Origin: Candidatus Helarchaeota archaeon | GTDB taxonomy: Archaea; Asgardarchaeota; Lokiarchaeia; Helarchaeales; HEL-GB-A | Direction: 5' to 3' | NCBI GenBank assembly: GCA_013375455.1 | Contig: JABXJT010000042.1 | Span: forward strand, 1-39,200 | DNA length: 39,200 nucleotides | Shown: one piece after another, positions 17,724-24,411 of the stretch | How the letters are laid out: the number at the start of each line of letters is the position of its first letter | How positions within the stretch are numbered: the stretch's first letter is position 1 | Notes under the pieces: model-generated | The model's database searches: none | What the model was told of the DNA's origin: nothing | What the model saw: only the letters and a program-made list of their open reading frames with translations | Made by a program: the position numbers and the translations under genes

Positions 17724-17838
17724 GAGCAGCGAGAATGTAGTGGGCGCATTCAAGTTTTGCGTGAAAAAAAGGGGGGATTTAACAACAGGAAATGCAAAAG
17801 TAGATAGCGTGCGCCTGTCACCATCTCGCTGCTTGAAT
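17724..17838. repeat. Hairpin repeat, copy 1
   Basis: About 115 bp with imperfect terminal inverted repeats: GAGCAGCGAGA at one end and TCTCGCTGCTT at the other. Inside are GGGCGCA/TGCGCCT and TTTTGC/GCAAAA pairs and a G-rich loop (AAAAAAAGGGGGG). Copies lie at 18137-18243 and 19831-19980. It sits immediately 3' of the minus-strand zinc-protein gene, whose transcript would meet a C-run followed by a T-run here, so it could act as a terminator or 3' RNA structure. The rest of 17567-17723 shows nothing recognisable. Confidence 0.75.
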
Positions 17839-17843
17839 GAATG

Positions 17844-18005
17844 CTAACCCCTCCTCCTCTTTTTGAACCATTTCTTTTTACATTTCAGCCCGCAGAAAAA
17901 TAAAAATACGCCCTGTGGCTTATTCACGAACGTCACCGGCTTCCCCTTCCGTTTCCGATTAATGCGGATTGGAATTTCACGATTGCAATATGCACACTTA
18001 GCCAA
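17844..18005 (-). CDS. Small zinc-binding protein (TRASH/MYM-like)
   Basis: The longest frame runs to 18083, but its 5' part overlaps an 11-bp inverted repeat and does not look coding. I prefer TTG at 18003-18005, about 10 bases after AGAAGG. The 53-aa product then begins MAKCAYCNREIPIRINRKRK and ends FFCGLKCKKKWFKKRRRG. The two Cys pairs (CAYC, then CGLKC preceded by aromatic residues) fit a treble-clef zinc ribbon of the TRASH/MYM type, and the very basic tail suggests nucleic-acid contact. The family call is by pattern only. A decayed copy of its 3' end lies at 18244-18296, showing that a paralogue once existed. Confidence 0.55.
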   Translation of the reverse strand: MAKCAYCNREIPIRINRKRKGKPVTFVNKPQGVFLFFCGLKCKKKWFKKRRRG

Positions 18006-18040
18006 ATTCCGATAACCTTCTACCCATGAGTTGAGTGTAG

Positions 18041-18101
18041 CCCCCGATCCCCAAAAATCGTGAAAGGGTTGGAGTATAAACAATGGATTAGGGATCGGGG
18101 G
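18041..18101. repeat. 11-bp inverted repeat upstream of the zinc-protein gene
   Basis: CCCCCGATCCC at 18041-18051 pairs perfectly with GGGATCGGGGG at 18091-18101, leaving a 39-bp spacer. It lies just upstream of the proposed TTG start and just before hairpin repeat copy 2, so it may be an operator or the edge of the duplicated segment. Confidence 0.6.
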
Positions 18102-18136
18102 ATTCTACCACGTTCGGCACGATGCAATGGGGGTTT

Positions 18137-18243
18137 AGTGAGCGCGCTCAAATTTTGCGTGAAAAGGGGGAGGGGAATAATAACAGGAATGATTCCGTGC
18201 AAAAGTAGGGAGGGCGCGCCTGTCACCATCCCGCTGCTCGAAT
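18137..18243. repeat. Hairpin repeat, copy 2
   Basis: It shares with copy 1 the blocks TTTTGCGTGAAAA, GCAAAAGTAG, GCGCCTGTCACCATC and CGCTGCT. Its left arm differs (AGTGAGCGCGCTCAA instead of the GAGCAGCGAG arm), but a stem still forms between GTGAGCGCGC and GCGCGCCTGTCAC, a compensatory pattern suggesting that structure matters. The homology continues past its right end into the 3' part of the small zinc gene. Confidence 0.7.
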
Positions 18244-18296
18244 GGATGCTAACTACTCCTTCTTTTTTTCCTTGCAAACCACTCCTTTTTACAAAG
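18244..18296 (-). pseudogene. Remnant of a second zinc-protein gene (last 15 codons)
   Basis: Read on the minus strand, this segment encodes LCKKEWFARKKRRSS followed by TAG. It aligns in DNA and protein with the end of the intact gene at 17844 (KCKKKWFKKRRRG). It stands in the same position relative to its hairpin repeat, so gene plus repeat were duplicated together and the gene was then lost. The stop codon of the 263-aa gene falls exactly at the join. Confidence 0.6.
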
Positions 18297-19088
18297 TCAT
18301 AATTTTTTACGCCTAATACATTTCTTCGTGCCATTCATATAATCAATTTTATAAAGTGTGAGACTTTTCTTTTCAAATTCATCCTCTAATTCCTTGATGG
18401 ATTCTTTTCTAACAAAAACTATAACCTTCACTTTTAGACCTGAACTTTTGTCCTGCCAGTATTCTTCAATGCCTTCTTTCAAGGGGGTAAATATTTCCTT
18501 TAGGATATAAGCATATAAATTAGGATGAAGTAAGGTGCAATGAGTCCTACAACAACGAGGAATAGGATTTTTCTTTTCTTCTGAACATTTATCTAAACAA
18601 TAATTGTGTTGATAAGAGCTATAGTCATCCATACGGAATTCACAAGTATCTTCTTCGCCATAGAAACAATCGAGGCACTCAGGATAATCTTGGCAAATTC
18701 TAAAATCCCAGAAACTTTTCTCTAAAATGGCTTTAAATTTCGAAATAGAAAACCCCCAATCAAGGGAATCAAATTGTCTTGGGAATTTTTTCATCTCAGA
18801 ACGAATGAGCCTCTCTAATTTTTGTAAATCATTGATAACCAAAAAATTAATATCTCTGCATTTGGGCTTACCTTCTGCGTAATCTCCAAATATATATAAG
18901 TTCTTTAGTATTTTACCAAATTTTAAGGCTTTAATCAGTTTGAAATTCTTTATAACTTGTTTTTCTAGAGGACCCAAGAGGCCTCTATCAAATTTAATAT
19001 TCATACAAGTAGGACATTTATGAAGGATTATGTTTTTGTTATCGACTTCATTTTCTGCCCCACATCTCTCACATATAATTCTATACAT
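18297..19088 (-). CDS. Cys-rich, degenerate nucleotidyltransferase-like protein
   Basis: The 263-aa protein starts with a zinc finger (CERCGAE, then HKCPTC). Near residues 64-85 it has YIFGDYAEGKPKCRDINFLVI, which resembles the Pol-beta nucleotidyltransferase motif GSxARG...DxD, but Ser is Asp and the DxD is DIN, so catalysis is doubtful. An unusual Cys-rich middle follows (CQDYPECLDC, CEF, CLDKC, CCRTHC) with enough Cys and His for two or more metal sites. The C-terminus is a short alpha/beta segment (VKVIVFVRKESIKELEDEF). A GAGGAGGGA purine stretch precedes the ATG at long spacing. The end may be trimmed, because the stop lies at a recombination join. I know no family with this whole architecture. 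Confidence 0.65.
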   Translation of the reverse strand: MYRIICERCGAENEVDNKNIILHKCPTCMNIKFDRGLLGPLEKQVIKNFKLIKALKFGKILKNLYIFGDYAEGKPKCRDINFLVINDLQKLERLIRSEMKKFPRQFDSLDWGFSISKFKAILEKSFWDFRICQDYPECLDCFYGEEDTCEFRMDDYSSYQHNYCLDKCSEEKKNPIPRCCRTHCTLLHPNLYAYILKEIFTPLKEGIEEYWQDKSSGLKVKVIVFVRKESIKELEDEFEKKSLTLYKIDYMNGTKKCIRRKKL

Positions 19089-19134
19089 TTTATTCCACGA
19101 CTCCCTCCTCTAATATAACTCAAAATTCTTTAAG

Positions 19135-19170
19135 ATTATAAATATATTTTATAATTATAAATATATTTTA
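19135..19170 (-). promoter_or_regulatory. Doubled TATA-like element before the 263-aa gene
   Basis: A 17-bp sequence ATTATAAATATATTTTA occurs twice in direct repeat (19135-19151 and 19154-19170). It lies 47-82 bp upstream of the minus-strand gene that starts at 19088 and downstream of the stop at 19189, so it probably holds one or two TATA boxes for that gene. Confidence 0.45.
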
Positions 19171-19188
19171 CACATCCTTCTCCGAAGT

Positions 19189-19665
19189 TTATGTTAATGG
19201 TAAGTCTCTTTCCTCCTCCTCTTCCTCATCTTCTTCATCATAAATTTCAAATTCTTCTTCTTTAGGTATAGGAGATAAAAATTGGAATTTATTCAGAATA
19301 TTAATTTCTTTATCTGTGATAGGTCCTAAATCCTTGACGGATTGTTTAACACCCTCTCGAAGAGTTAGTTTCCATTTTTCCCTTTGCCAATCTTCCCAAC
19401 TTTTTCTATAACTACTCTCTCGAAGCCATTCCAATGCTTGTTCCCATGTAAGACTCGATAACATTATCTCACAATGTCCTTGAAATAAGATTTTCCATAC
19501 ATCTTCAATGTATCTTTGTGGAGTAGATACGATGTAAAATACTTCGAAAGAACAAGGAGCAGCCCCGCCCCCTAATGATTCACATTCAAATCCACAGTCT
19601 CTTGTTAAGTCACCACATTTAAACCGATACAGATGATTCTTTTCTGTCCCTTTTCTCTTCGGCAT
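19189..19665 (-). CDS. DUF1059-like Cys protein with acidic tail
   Basis: The 158-aa product opens with MPKRKGTEKNHLYRFKCGD and continues LTRDCGFECES. The spacing of YRFKCGD and DCGFE resembles the short DUF1059 domain found in archaea and bacteria. Further Cys residues occur in GGGAAPCSFEV and FQGHCEIML. The middle is Trp- and Arg-rich and helical, and the C-terminus is a run of Glu and Asp (about residues 140-153). A clear AAGGTGAG SD lies 5-8 bases before the ATG. It is the first of three consecutive minus-strand genes for Cys-rich proteins. DUF1059 function is unknown, and the similarity is by motif only. Confidence 0.6.
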   Translation of the reverse strand: MPKRKGTEKNHLYRFKCGDLTRDCGFECESLGGGAAPCSFEVFYIVSTPQRYIEDVWKILFQGHCEIMLSSLTWEQALEWLRESSYRKSWEDWQREKWKLTLREGVKQSVKDLGPITDKEINILNKFQFLSPIPKEEEFEIYDEEDEEEEEERDLPLT

Positions 19666-19830
19666 TTAATCTCACCTTTTCTTACCATTGGAAGGAAACG
19701 GTTTGCGCATTCAGCCCATCAATCTCAACAACGGAATATTAGGGGGAGGGGGGTAAAAAACAGTTATGGGTTGAACCTTGCACCCATTCCTTCAAATCCA
19801 CCTACTATGAAATAAATTAAGAGGCATATA

Positions 19831-19980
19831 GAGCAGCGGGAATTTAGCGGGCATGTTCAACATGTGTGAAAAGGGGGAGGGGATTCCCCGGCTACCACGC
19901 CCTGTTGGTACCCTGGAGGGAATAATAACACTTATAAAAGTAGATTGAACGCACCTTTCGCCAGCTTGCTGCTCCAATTC
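19831..19980. repeat. Hairpin repeat, copy 3 (with internal 38-bp insertion)
   Basis: It shares GAGCAGCGGGAAT, TGTGAAAAGGGGGAGGGG, AATAATAACA, AAAAGTAGA and GCTGCTCCAATTC blocks with the other copies. Between the G-rich block and AATAATAACA it has about 38 extra bases (roughly 19883-19920) containing TACCACGCCCTGTTGGTACC. The two ends can pair (GAGCAGC at both ends, inverted). The remainder of 19666-20121 holds the doubled promoter-like unit and no other gene. Confidence 0.65.
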
Positions 19981-19989
19981 TTGTCCCTC

Positions 19990-20086
19990 AATTAATATGT
20001 CTAACATGGATCTATAAATAAATATGGATTCAAATTTTAACCCCTGTTAATTAATATGTCTAACACAGATCTATAAATAAATATAG
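19990..20086 (+). promoter_or_regulatory. Tandem duplicated promoter-like unit
   Basis: A 38-bp unit occurs at 19990-20027 and 20049-20086 with three mismatches. Each contains TTAATATGTCTAACA and the TATA-like CTATAAATAAATAT. The second copy ends about 35 bp before a 20-codon ORF and 122 bp before the GTPase-like gene. Two TATA boxes in tandem suggest two start sites or a duplicated operator. Confidence 0.5.
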
Positions 20087-20121
20087 AATGTAATACTTAA
20101 ATTAAAAAAGGCGAAACGAAG

Positions 20122-20184
20122 ATGAGAAGAAAAACAACGTGGGCAATAATCTTACTTGCGGCATGTATTGTGGCGGTTAATTAA
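20122..20184 (+). CDS. Possible 20-aa leader or membrane microprotein
   Basis: ATG at 20122 opens MRRKTTWAIILLAACIVAVN and stops at 20184. A basic N-terminus followed by about 15 hydrophobic residues looks like a signal peptide or single membrane helix. It may be the surviving 5' end of a secreted-protein gene cut off by the rearrangement that also produced the chimeric GTPase 25 bp downstream, or a real micro-ORF. The SD is weak (GAAACGAAG). Confidence 0.3.
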   Translation: MRRKTTWAIILLAACIVAVN

Positions 20185-20208
20185 AATTATAATTAGGGTT
20201 GGGAATTG

Positions 20209-20862
20209 ATGGCGAAGGGGAAGGAATTACAAAGCGGGGAAGGGATAAATATTTGGGGCATTGATTTCACGGCTGAATTTAAAAATGCCATGAGAAATTG
20301 GGATTTACCGGGGAAAGAGGTCTCCCCCATACATAGAGATATGCAAAAGTTAAAAAAAGCAGAAAGAATTATTAAGAACTACCTGAGTAATTGGGAGAAA
20401 GTGGAAACGATATTTATTTATAGACTATATCCTCTTGTTAGTTTATATCTGCGGGTTGGAGCATCAAAACCTGAAGGATTTGAAGATGATTGGCTCGGGT
20501 CTTTTTATCTCAATGCAGTGGATATTCAAGAAGATAGTGATAATGATAAAACCTTTTTAAGTTGGATGTTCGCGCCTCCAACGTCAGCTTATACTAATTT
20601 TGATGCTTTGCTCGATGCCGTTCATGATTGGTACTATGATGTTTCTAAATTCCTGGGCGGAAAGCTTCCAAGCGTGGTGGTGGGTAATAAGATCGATCTC
20701 AGGGAACAGAGAAAAGTCGACACGAAACAGGCTGAACTTCTCGCTAAAACGCTAGATCTGCCGTACGTTGAGACCTCCGCAAAAACGGGGGATAATGTAG
20801 ATAGCGCATTTAAAATGCTTATAGAAGAATTCTTGAAAGTTCGTATCAAACCTGGGGACTAA
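20209..20862 (+). CDS. Chimeric Ras/Rab-like GTPase lacking G1-G3
   Basis: Residues from about 137 onward are the second half of a Ras-superfamily GTPase: LLDAVHDWYYDVSKFLGGKLP, then VVVGNKIDL (G4, ~156-159), and YVETSAKTG (G5, ~187), ending in the final helix. The first ~130 residues (MAKGKELQSGEGINIWGIDF onward) contain no GxxxxGK[ST] P-loop and no DxxG, so nucleotide binding as in normal GTPases is not expected. They look like an unrelated, Trp-rich helical domain. Ras-like GTPases are abundant in Asgard archaea, which supports the host assignment. Either a deletion fused two genes or this is a pseudo-GTPase with a new N-terminal domain. ATG at 20209 follows TTG; the SD is a weak GGG. Confidence 0.7.
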   Translation: MAKGKELQSGEGINIWGIDFTAEFKNAMRNWDLPGKEVSPIHRDMQKLKKAERIIKNYLSNWEKVETIFIYRLYPLVSLYLRVGASKPEGFEDDWLGSFYLNAVDIQEDSDNDKTFLSWMFAPPTSAYTNFDALLDAVHDWYYDVSKFLGGKLPSVVVGNKIDLREQRKVDTKQAELLAKTLDLPYVETSAKTGDNVDSAFKMLIEEFLKVRIKPGD

Positions 20863-20950
20863 GACCCTAAGATATTATAAAGTATGACCCATCCGTAAGG
20901 ATTATAAGGCAGCTGTCGCATTTAAAATACTCAAGGCACGAGGTGGTGAA

Positions 20951-21463
20951 GTGGCGGATGATGAGTTTCGCGCGTTGGTCGCGGCATTGGGAGCGGTGAT
21001 CGATGAGGACCAGGCTCGTGCAGTCATCAAGAATGATCTTGGCGAGTTCCAGGTCCAATTGAGGACGGGTGCCATATCGTACCGACCATTCTTCTGCGAT
21101 CTCTGTAAGAATCCATGCGAGGATCCCTATGACGATCTCTGCTTCCACGATGAAGGTCCAGGGTGGTCGAACGCATCGCTGGATGCGGGGCAGCTTGCGA
21201 TCCTTTCGAAGATCCACGTGATCCAGAACAACCTCTACCCGCTGGACTTGCTGGAGGAGCGCGCCAGCACGTCCTGCATCCAAGACCGTCGGAAGCCGTT
21301 GGCGAGGCGTTTGGTTTACATAGGGGACCTACGGGAGTGGGTGCGGGCGAACAGGGACCGGCTGGGGGCTTCATTCTTCGAGTTCTTGGATGAGATCGAG
21401 CGAGCCGCCTACCAACGAGAGTTGGATTTAATGGCAGGGCAATATTTCTCTAATGTTCCCTGA
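20951..21463 (+). CDS. Orphan protein at the start of the GC-rich block
   Basis: GTG at 20951 follows GAGGTG at good spacing. The 170-aa product starts MADDEFRALVAALGAVIDED and has a small Cys cluster (FFCDLCKNPCEDPYDDLCFHD) that could hold zinc. The same frame reads protein-like upstream of the GTG (YKAAVAFKILKARGGE) back to about 20897, and one base apart an ATG at 20884 opens MTHP before a TAA. Removing one T near 20896 would join them into a longer N-terminus, so a frameshift or sequencing error is possible. No family is recognised. The stop overlaps the next gene by 11 bp, indicating coupling. GC content is clearly higher than in the genes to the left. Confidence 0.6.
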   Translation: MADDEFRALVAALGAVIDEDQARAVIKNDLGEFQVQLRTGAISYRPFFCDLCKNPCEDPYDDLCFHDEGPGWSNASLDAGQLAILSKIHVIQNNLYPLDLLEERASTSCIQDRRKPLARRLVYIGDLREWVRANRDRLGASFFEFLDEIERAAYQRELDLMAGQYFSNVP

Positions 21464-23243
21464 GCCCCTCTCGAATTGCCGGAACGTTCCCCCCACCATT
21501 TTGCGCATTCCTTGCGACCAAGAAGAGTTTAAATATTGGAAAGGGTTTCGTTTAAATAGTGGATGGACACCACGGGTGGGTCAAGAGTTGGTGCAGATTG
21601 AACTTCCACGAGTCGATCTTCGCGCGTACGCCGATCAGATCCGGGACGCCTTCGGGATCGAGGAGGACGAGGAGATCGATTTCGCGGCAATTGAGGAGGT
21701 CACGCCGGAGATCGACCGCCGCCGCGCCCTGTTCAAGTACTTCATCCCCGACGTCTACGAGGAGGGGCAGTACGACCGCCGGATGGACCTGATCGACGGG
21801 TGCATCTATTATTTGGAGAAGCGTGATGGCTCGCGATCCTCTGCCGTCCTATTAGCGTGGGGGGTGCGGGCAGGGGTGAGTCCGACGGATTTCGATCCCG
21901 CGGACTTCGAAATGAGCCCCTACGGGTACAACGCCTACCACCCCATCTTCTCCCTCCTTGGTTTCGGGTTTGATTATCCAGGGCTTGTCATCCCCTACTG
22001 GCCCAAGCACGTCAAGTGGTTCAAGGGGAAGAAGCGCAAGCTGGACATCAACGCGCATAAGATCTTCCTCCACGGGACTTACCACCCCCCTCCAGTCACT
22101 GAACGGATGCGAGCGCTCCTGCGGGTGCTGTCCGAGAAGGTCCAGACCCGTCCTATGACCGATGGGTTCAGGATTGGGAAATTCTGGGAGGAAACGACGG
22201 ACTATAAAAAAGCCCGGATGGAAGCTGAGTATAAGCAGCTTGGCGCTAGGGTCGCCGCGTTGTGGAACAAAAGCGCGCTCGGACTGGAATCAATCCTTTT
22301 CGAGGTGCCGTTCCCCCACCACTTCACCGTGAAAAGCGAAAAAGCATCCATAAACCACTGGATTTGTCCTGGTGGAAAAATCATCATGCAGAGAATAGAG
22401 ACGCTCATCCCCAAAAAGGCTGATTGGGAGGGGCTTTACGACGCGTTCCTGAGGCACTCATCCCGCGTCCGCTGCTACCGCAGGATCCATTTATTCATGT
22501 CGGATCAATTTTTCCTCGAAAATTTCGACCTCACGTTGCAAGATTGGATCCAAGACTGGGGGAAAATCGCGCGGCAGTGGCGGGATTACCGGGACGCCAT
22601 TGCCCCATCGGGGACCACCCTCGATCGCGCATTCCTGCGGGGACGGGTAGTACCAACAGATCTCAAGGGACGCCTGAAGAACCTCCTGCGAGTCTGCAAC
22701 ATCCTGGAGGGCGATGGTAACATGCTGAACCGAGAGATTAGAGGCACTTTTCGAAGGGCGTTACAGTGGCTTCGAAAAAAAACAGGTAAGAAGGAGTTAA
22801 TCCCATCAATGGAGGAGATCGCGGAGCTCCGCACCATCTTGGACGATTATGCAGTGGCGGGACGGAATGTCGTCACGATGTATGTGGGTACCACCGGGTT
22901 CACGGCAATTCAGGTCCTGGGAACGGAAGCGTGGAAATTTGAATTGTTGAAGGTGATTGGTGAGGCGTGCGCAGGTTATGGCATTGCATTTTTGGAAGAT
23001 GTTGACACGGACGAGCCGTACCTCGAAGCGAACTACATCCACACCCCCTTTAATATGAATGAATTCATAGGTCATTTCGCTGAAGTGTTTGACGGAGTCC
23101 TTGATTACAAGCTTAGGAGATGGTTCATCCTCGCTCCTCCCATCAGGAGGGGTGATGCGAACCTTTACGATGCCGAGAGCGGGACGTGGACGTGGGAGCC
23201 GGAATTCTACCAGATCGCCCGGAAATTCCCCTCGAGAAAGTGA
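21453..23243 (+). CDS. Large orphan protein, unknown function
   Basis: A 596-aa soluble protein with no signal peptide or membrane helix and no motif I recognise. It starts MFPEPLSNCRNVPPTILRIP, has an acidic stretch (FGIEEDEEIDFAAIEEV), a YGYNAYHPIFSLLGFGFDYPG segment rich in aromatics, a basic helical region around residues 400-450 (RRALQWLRKKTGKK), and a C-terminal alpha/beta part (VTMYVGTTGFTAIQVLG, FLEDVDTDEPYLEANYIHTPFN). It is co-transcribed with the 170-aa gene through an 11-bp overlap and converges on the methyltransferase gene. GC-rich codon use matches the block. A replication or DNA-processing role for a mobile element is possible but unsupported. Confidence 0.6.
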   Translation: MFPEPLSNCRNVPPTILRIPCDQEEFKYWKGFRLNSGWTPRVGQELVQIELPRVDLRAYADQIRDAFGIEEDEEIDFAAIEEVTPEIDRRRALFKYFIPDVYEEGQYDRRMDLIDGCIYYLEKRDGSRSSAVLLAWGVRAGVSPTDFDPADFEMSPYGYNAYHPIFSLLGFGFDYPGLVIPYWPKHVKWFKGKKRKLDINAHKIFLHGTYHPPPVTERMRALLRVLSEKVQTRPMTDGFRIGKFWEETTDYKKARMEAEYKQLGARVAALWNKSALGLESILFEVPFPHHFTVKSEKASINHWICPGGKIIMQRIETLIPKKADWEGLYDAFLRHSSRVRCYRRIHLFMSDQFFLENFDLTLQDWIQDWGKIARQWRDYRDAIAPSGTTLDRAFLRGRVVPTDLKGRLKNLLRVCNILEGDGNMLNREIRGTFRRALQWLRKKTGKKELIPSMEEIAELRTILDDYAVAGRNVVTMYVGTTGFTAIQVLGTEAWKFELLKVIGEACAGYGIAFLEDVDTDEPYLEANYIHTPFNMNEFIGHFAEVFDGVLDYKLRRWFILAPPIRRGDANLYDAESGTWTWEPEFYQIARKFPSRK

Positions 23244-23314
23244 TCAACCATTCCCATATCGGTCTGAATTGCTGTCTTATTTTGGCTGATTGCACCAACA
23301 ACACACCAAGACAC

Positions 23315-24208
23315 TTAATCAAAAACGTAAACCCGGTATATTTGGAAGGGAAAACTCTGGTAGAACTCCTCCCCGAGATGCTCTTTTAAATGATTGATGA
23401 AAGCGGGGATGGAATGCCGGCGATCGACGATCTGCCGTATCTTATCCCGGGTCCACCCTAGCGGCTTGAGGAATTGGTAGTTGAACTCGACGACCTCATC
23501 TACCATGGAGGTAGGTTCGAGGAACTGTCCAAAGCTGGTCTCGACAAGCTCGATGAATTTTTTGTTGATGTGAGATTTATACTCAAGCGTCAGGGTGAAT
23601 TCTTCCTTGACGGTCCGTTTACTATCGAAGAAGGCGTGGAACCTGGTGAGGTCAAGATCCACCCCTAAATGTTCCATTCCATCTACCGTGGCCCAATAAA
23701 ACGCGTCCTGTTCCGTGAATGCCGGACGGACGACGTACTTCTTCGGATCAAGGTGGATCACGATTATCTTCTTTGGATGCCGGAGGACGCGGAACATTTC
23801 CCTAAGAACGCGGTACGGGTTGGTGACGAATTCGAGGAGACCAAATGAAGTGGCGACGTCAAAATGCATGTCGGGGTAATGAATGTCATTGGCATCCCCG
23901 ACTTCAAGGCGAATGCTTGCCCTGCGCGCCCAGTGCTCGTTCCCATAGGCGACGAGCTTGGGATTAGTGTCGATCCCGATGATCTCACCGCCTCTCTTGA
24001 GGTACGAGCCGAGCAGTTTCCCGACCGTGCCAATCCCGCAACCCACGTCTAGTATCCGTTCAGACCCCTTGAGGTCAATGATGGGGGCGAGGAACTTCCT
24101 CAACGTGGAGCTCTTGGCGTACCGATCCCGCGATTGCGTGTGATAATGGACGTACCCCCACTCAAAATCTCGTTCCAAATCATAGCTATGGATTGCCACG
24201 CCTTCCAC
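23315..24208 (-). CDS. SAM-dependent methyltransferase (class I)
   Basis: The 297-aa protein has a Rossmann-type methyltransferase fold. Motif I is ILDVGCGIGTVGKLLG, followed by EIIGIDTNPKLV (acidic loop after strand 2), GDANDIHYPDMHFDVATSFG (motifs II/III) and VLREMFRVLRHPKKIIVIH. The C-terminal ~120 residues are helical and specific to this protein. The substrate cannot be predicted; similar proteins methylate small molecules, lipids or proteins. The likely GTG start at 24208 has no clear SD. It lies 62 bp downstream of the 46-aa gene on the same strand, so it could be the last gene of the long minus-strand operon or have its own promoter. Confidence 0.85.
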   Translation of the reverse strand: MEGVAIHSYDLERDFEWGYVHYHTQSRDRYAKSSTLRKFLAPIIDLKGSERILDVGCGIGTVGKLLGSYLKRGGEIIGIDTNPKLVAYGNEHWARRASIRLEVGDANDIHYPDMHFDVATSFGLLEFVTNPYRVLREMFRVLRHPKKIIVIHLDPKKYVVRPAFTEQDAFYWATVDGMEHLGVDLDLTRFHAFFDSKRTVKEEFTLTLEYKSHINKKFIELVETSFGQFLEPTSMVDEVVEFNYQFLKPLGWTRDKIRQIVDRRHSIPAFINHLKEHLGEEFYQSFPFQIYRVYVFD

Positions 24209-24270
24209 CGATGCGATGGTATGAATACACTAGATCTTACGGACCGGTCGATTAAAAAGATTTCGCTTCA

Positions 24271-24411
24271 TCACCAGAGTTGCCGCGACAGTTCAAGGAT
24301 CTCTTTCGTGAGCAGTAGGGAGCTCTCCAGAAAACGCCGCGCCAGGCGGAACTGAGCCTGGATCCGGCGCCCGATCTTCCGCCGGATTTGCCGTTTATTT
24401 CGATGGTTCAT
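24271..24411 (-). CDS. 46-aa basic peptide coupled to the RPA-like gene
   Basis: The ATG overlaps the RPA-like gene's stop as ATGA (shared bases 24408-24411), a classic coupling arrangement. The product starts MNHRNKRQIRRKIGRRIQAQ and ends LLTKEILELSRQLW. It is strongly basic in the first half and amphipathic-helical in the second. It may be a nucleic-acid-binding helix or a regulator of the OB-fold protein made just before it. Too short for any family assignment; coding status rests on the overlap and the clean helical pattern. Confidence 0.55.
   Translation of the reverse strand: MNHRNKRQIRRKIGRRIQAQFRLARRFLESSLLLTKEILELSRQLW

Noticed and set aside
18020..18334. 104-aa minus-strand frame across hairpin copy 2
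   Set aside because: It runs through the repeat and through the remnant of the zinc gene in the wrong frame, so it is a chance opening.
17700..19980. Integron-type attC sites behind small genes
   Set aside because: The hairpins lack a consistent GTTRRRY/RYYYAAC pair (GTTGGGT occurs only beside copy 1) and there is no integron integrase in the window. The cassette-like layout is noted only as a duplication.
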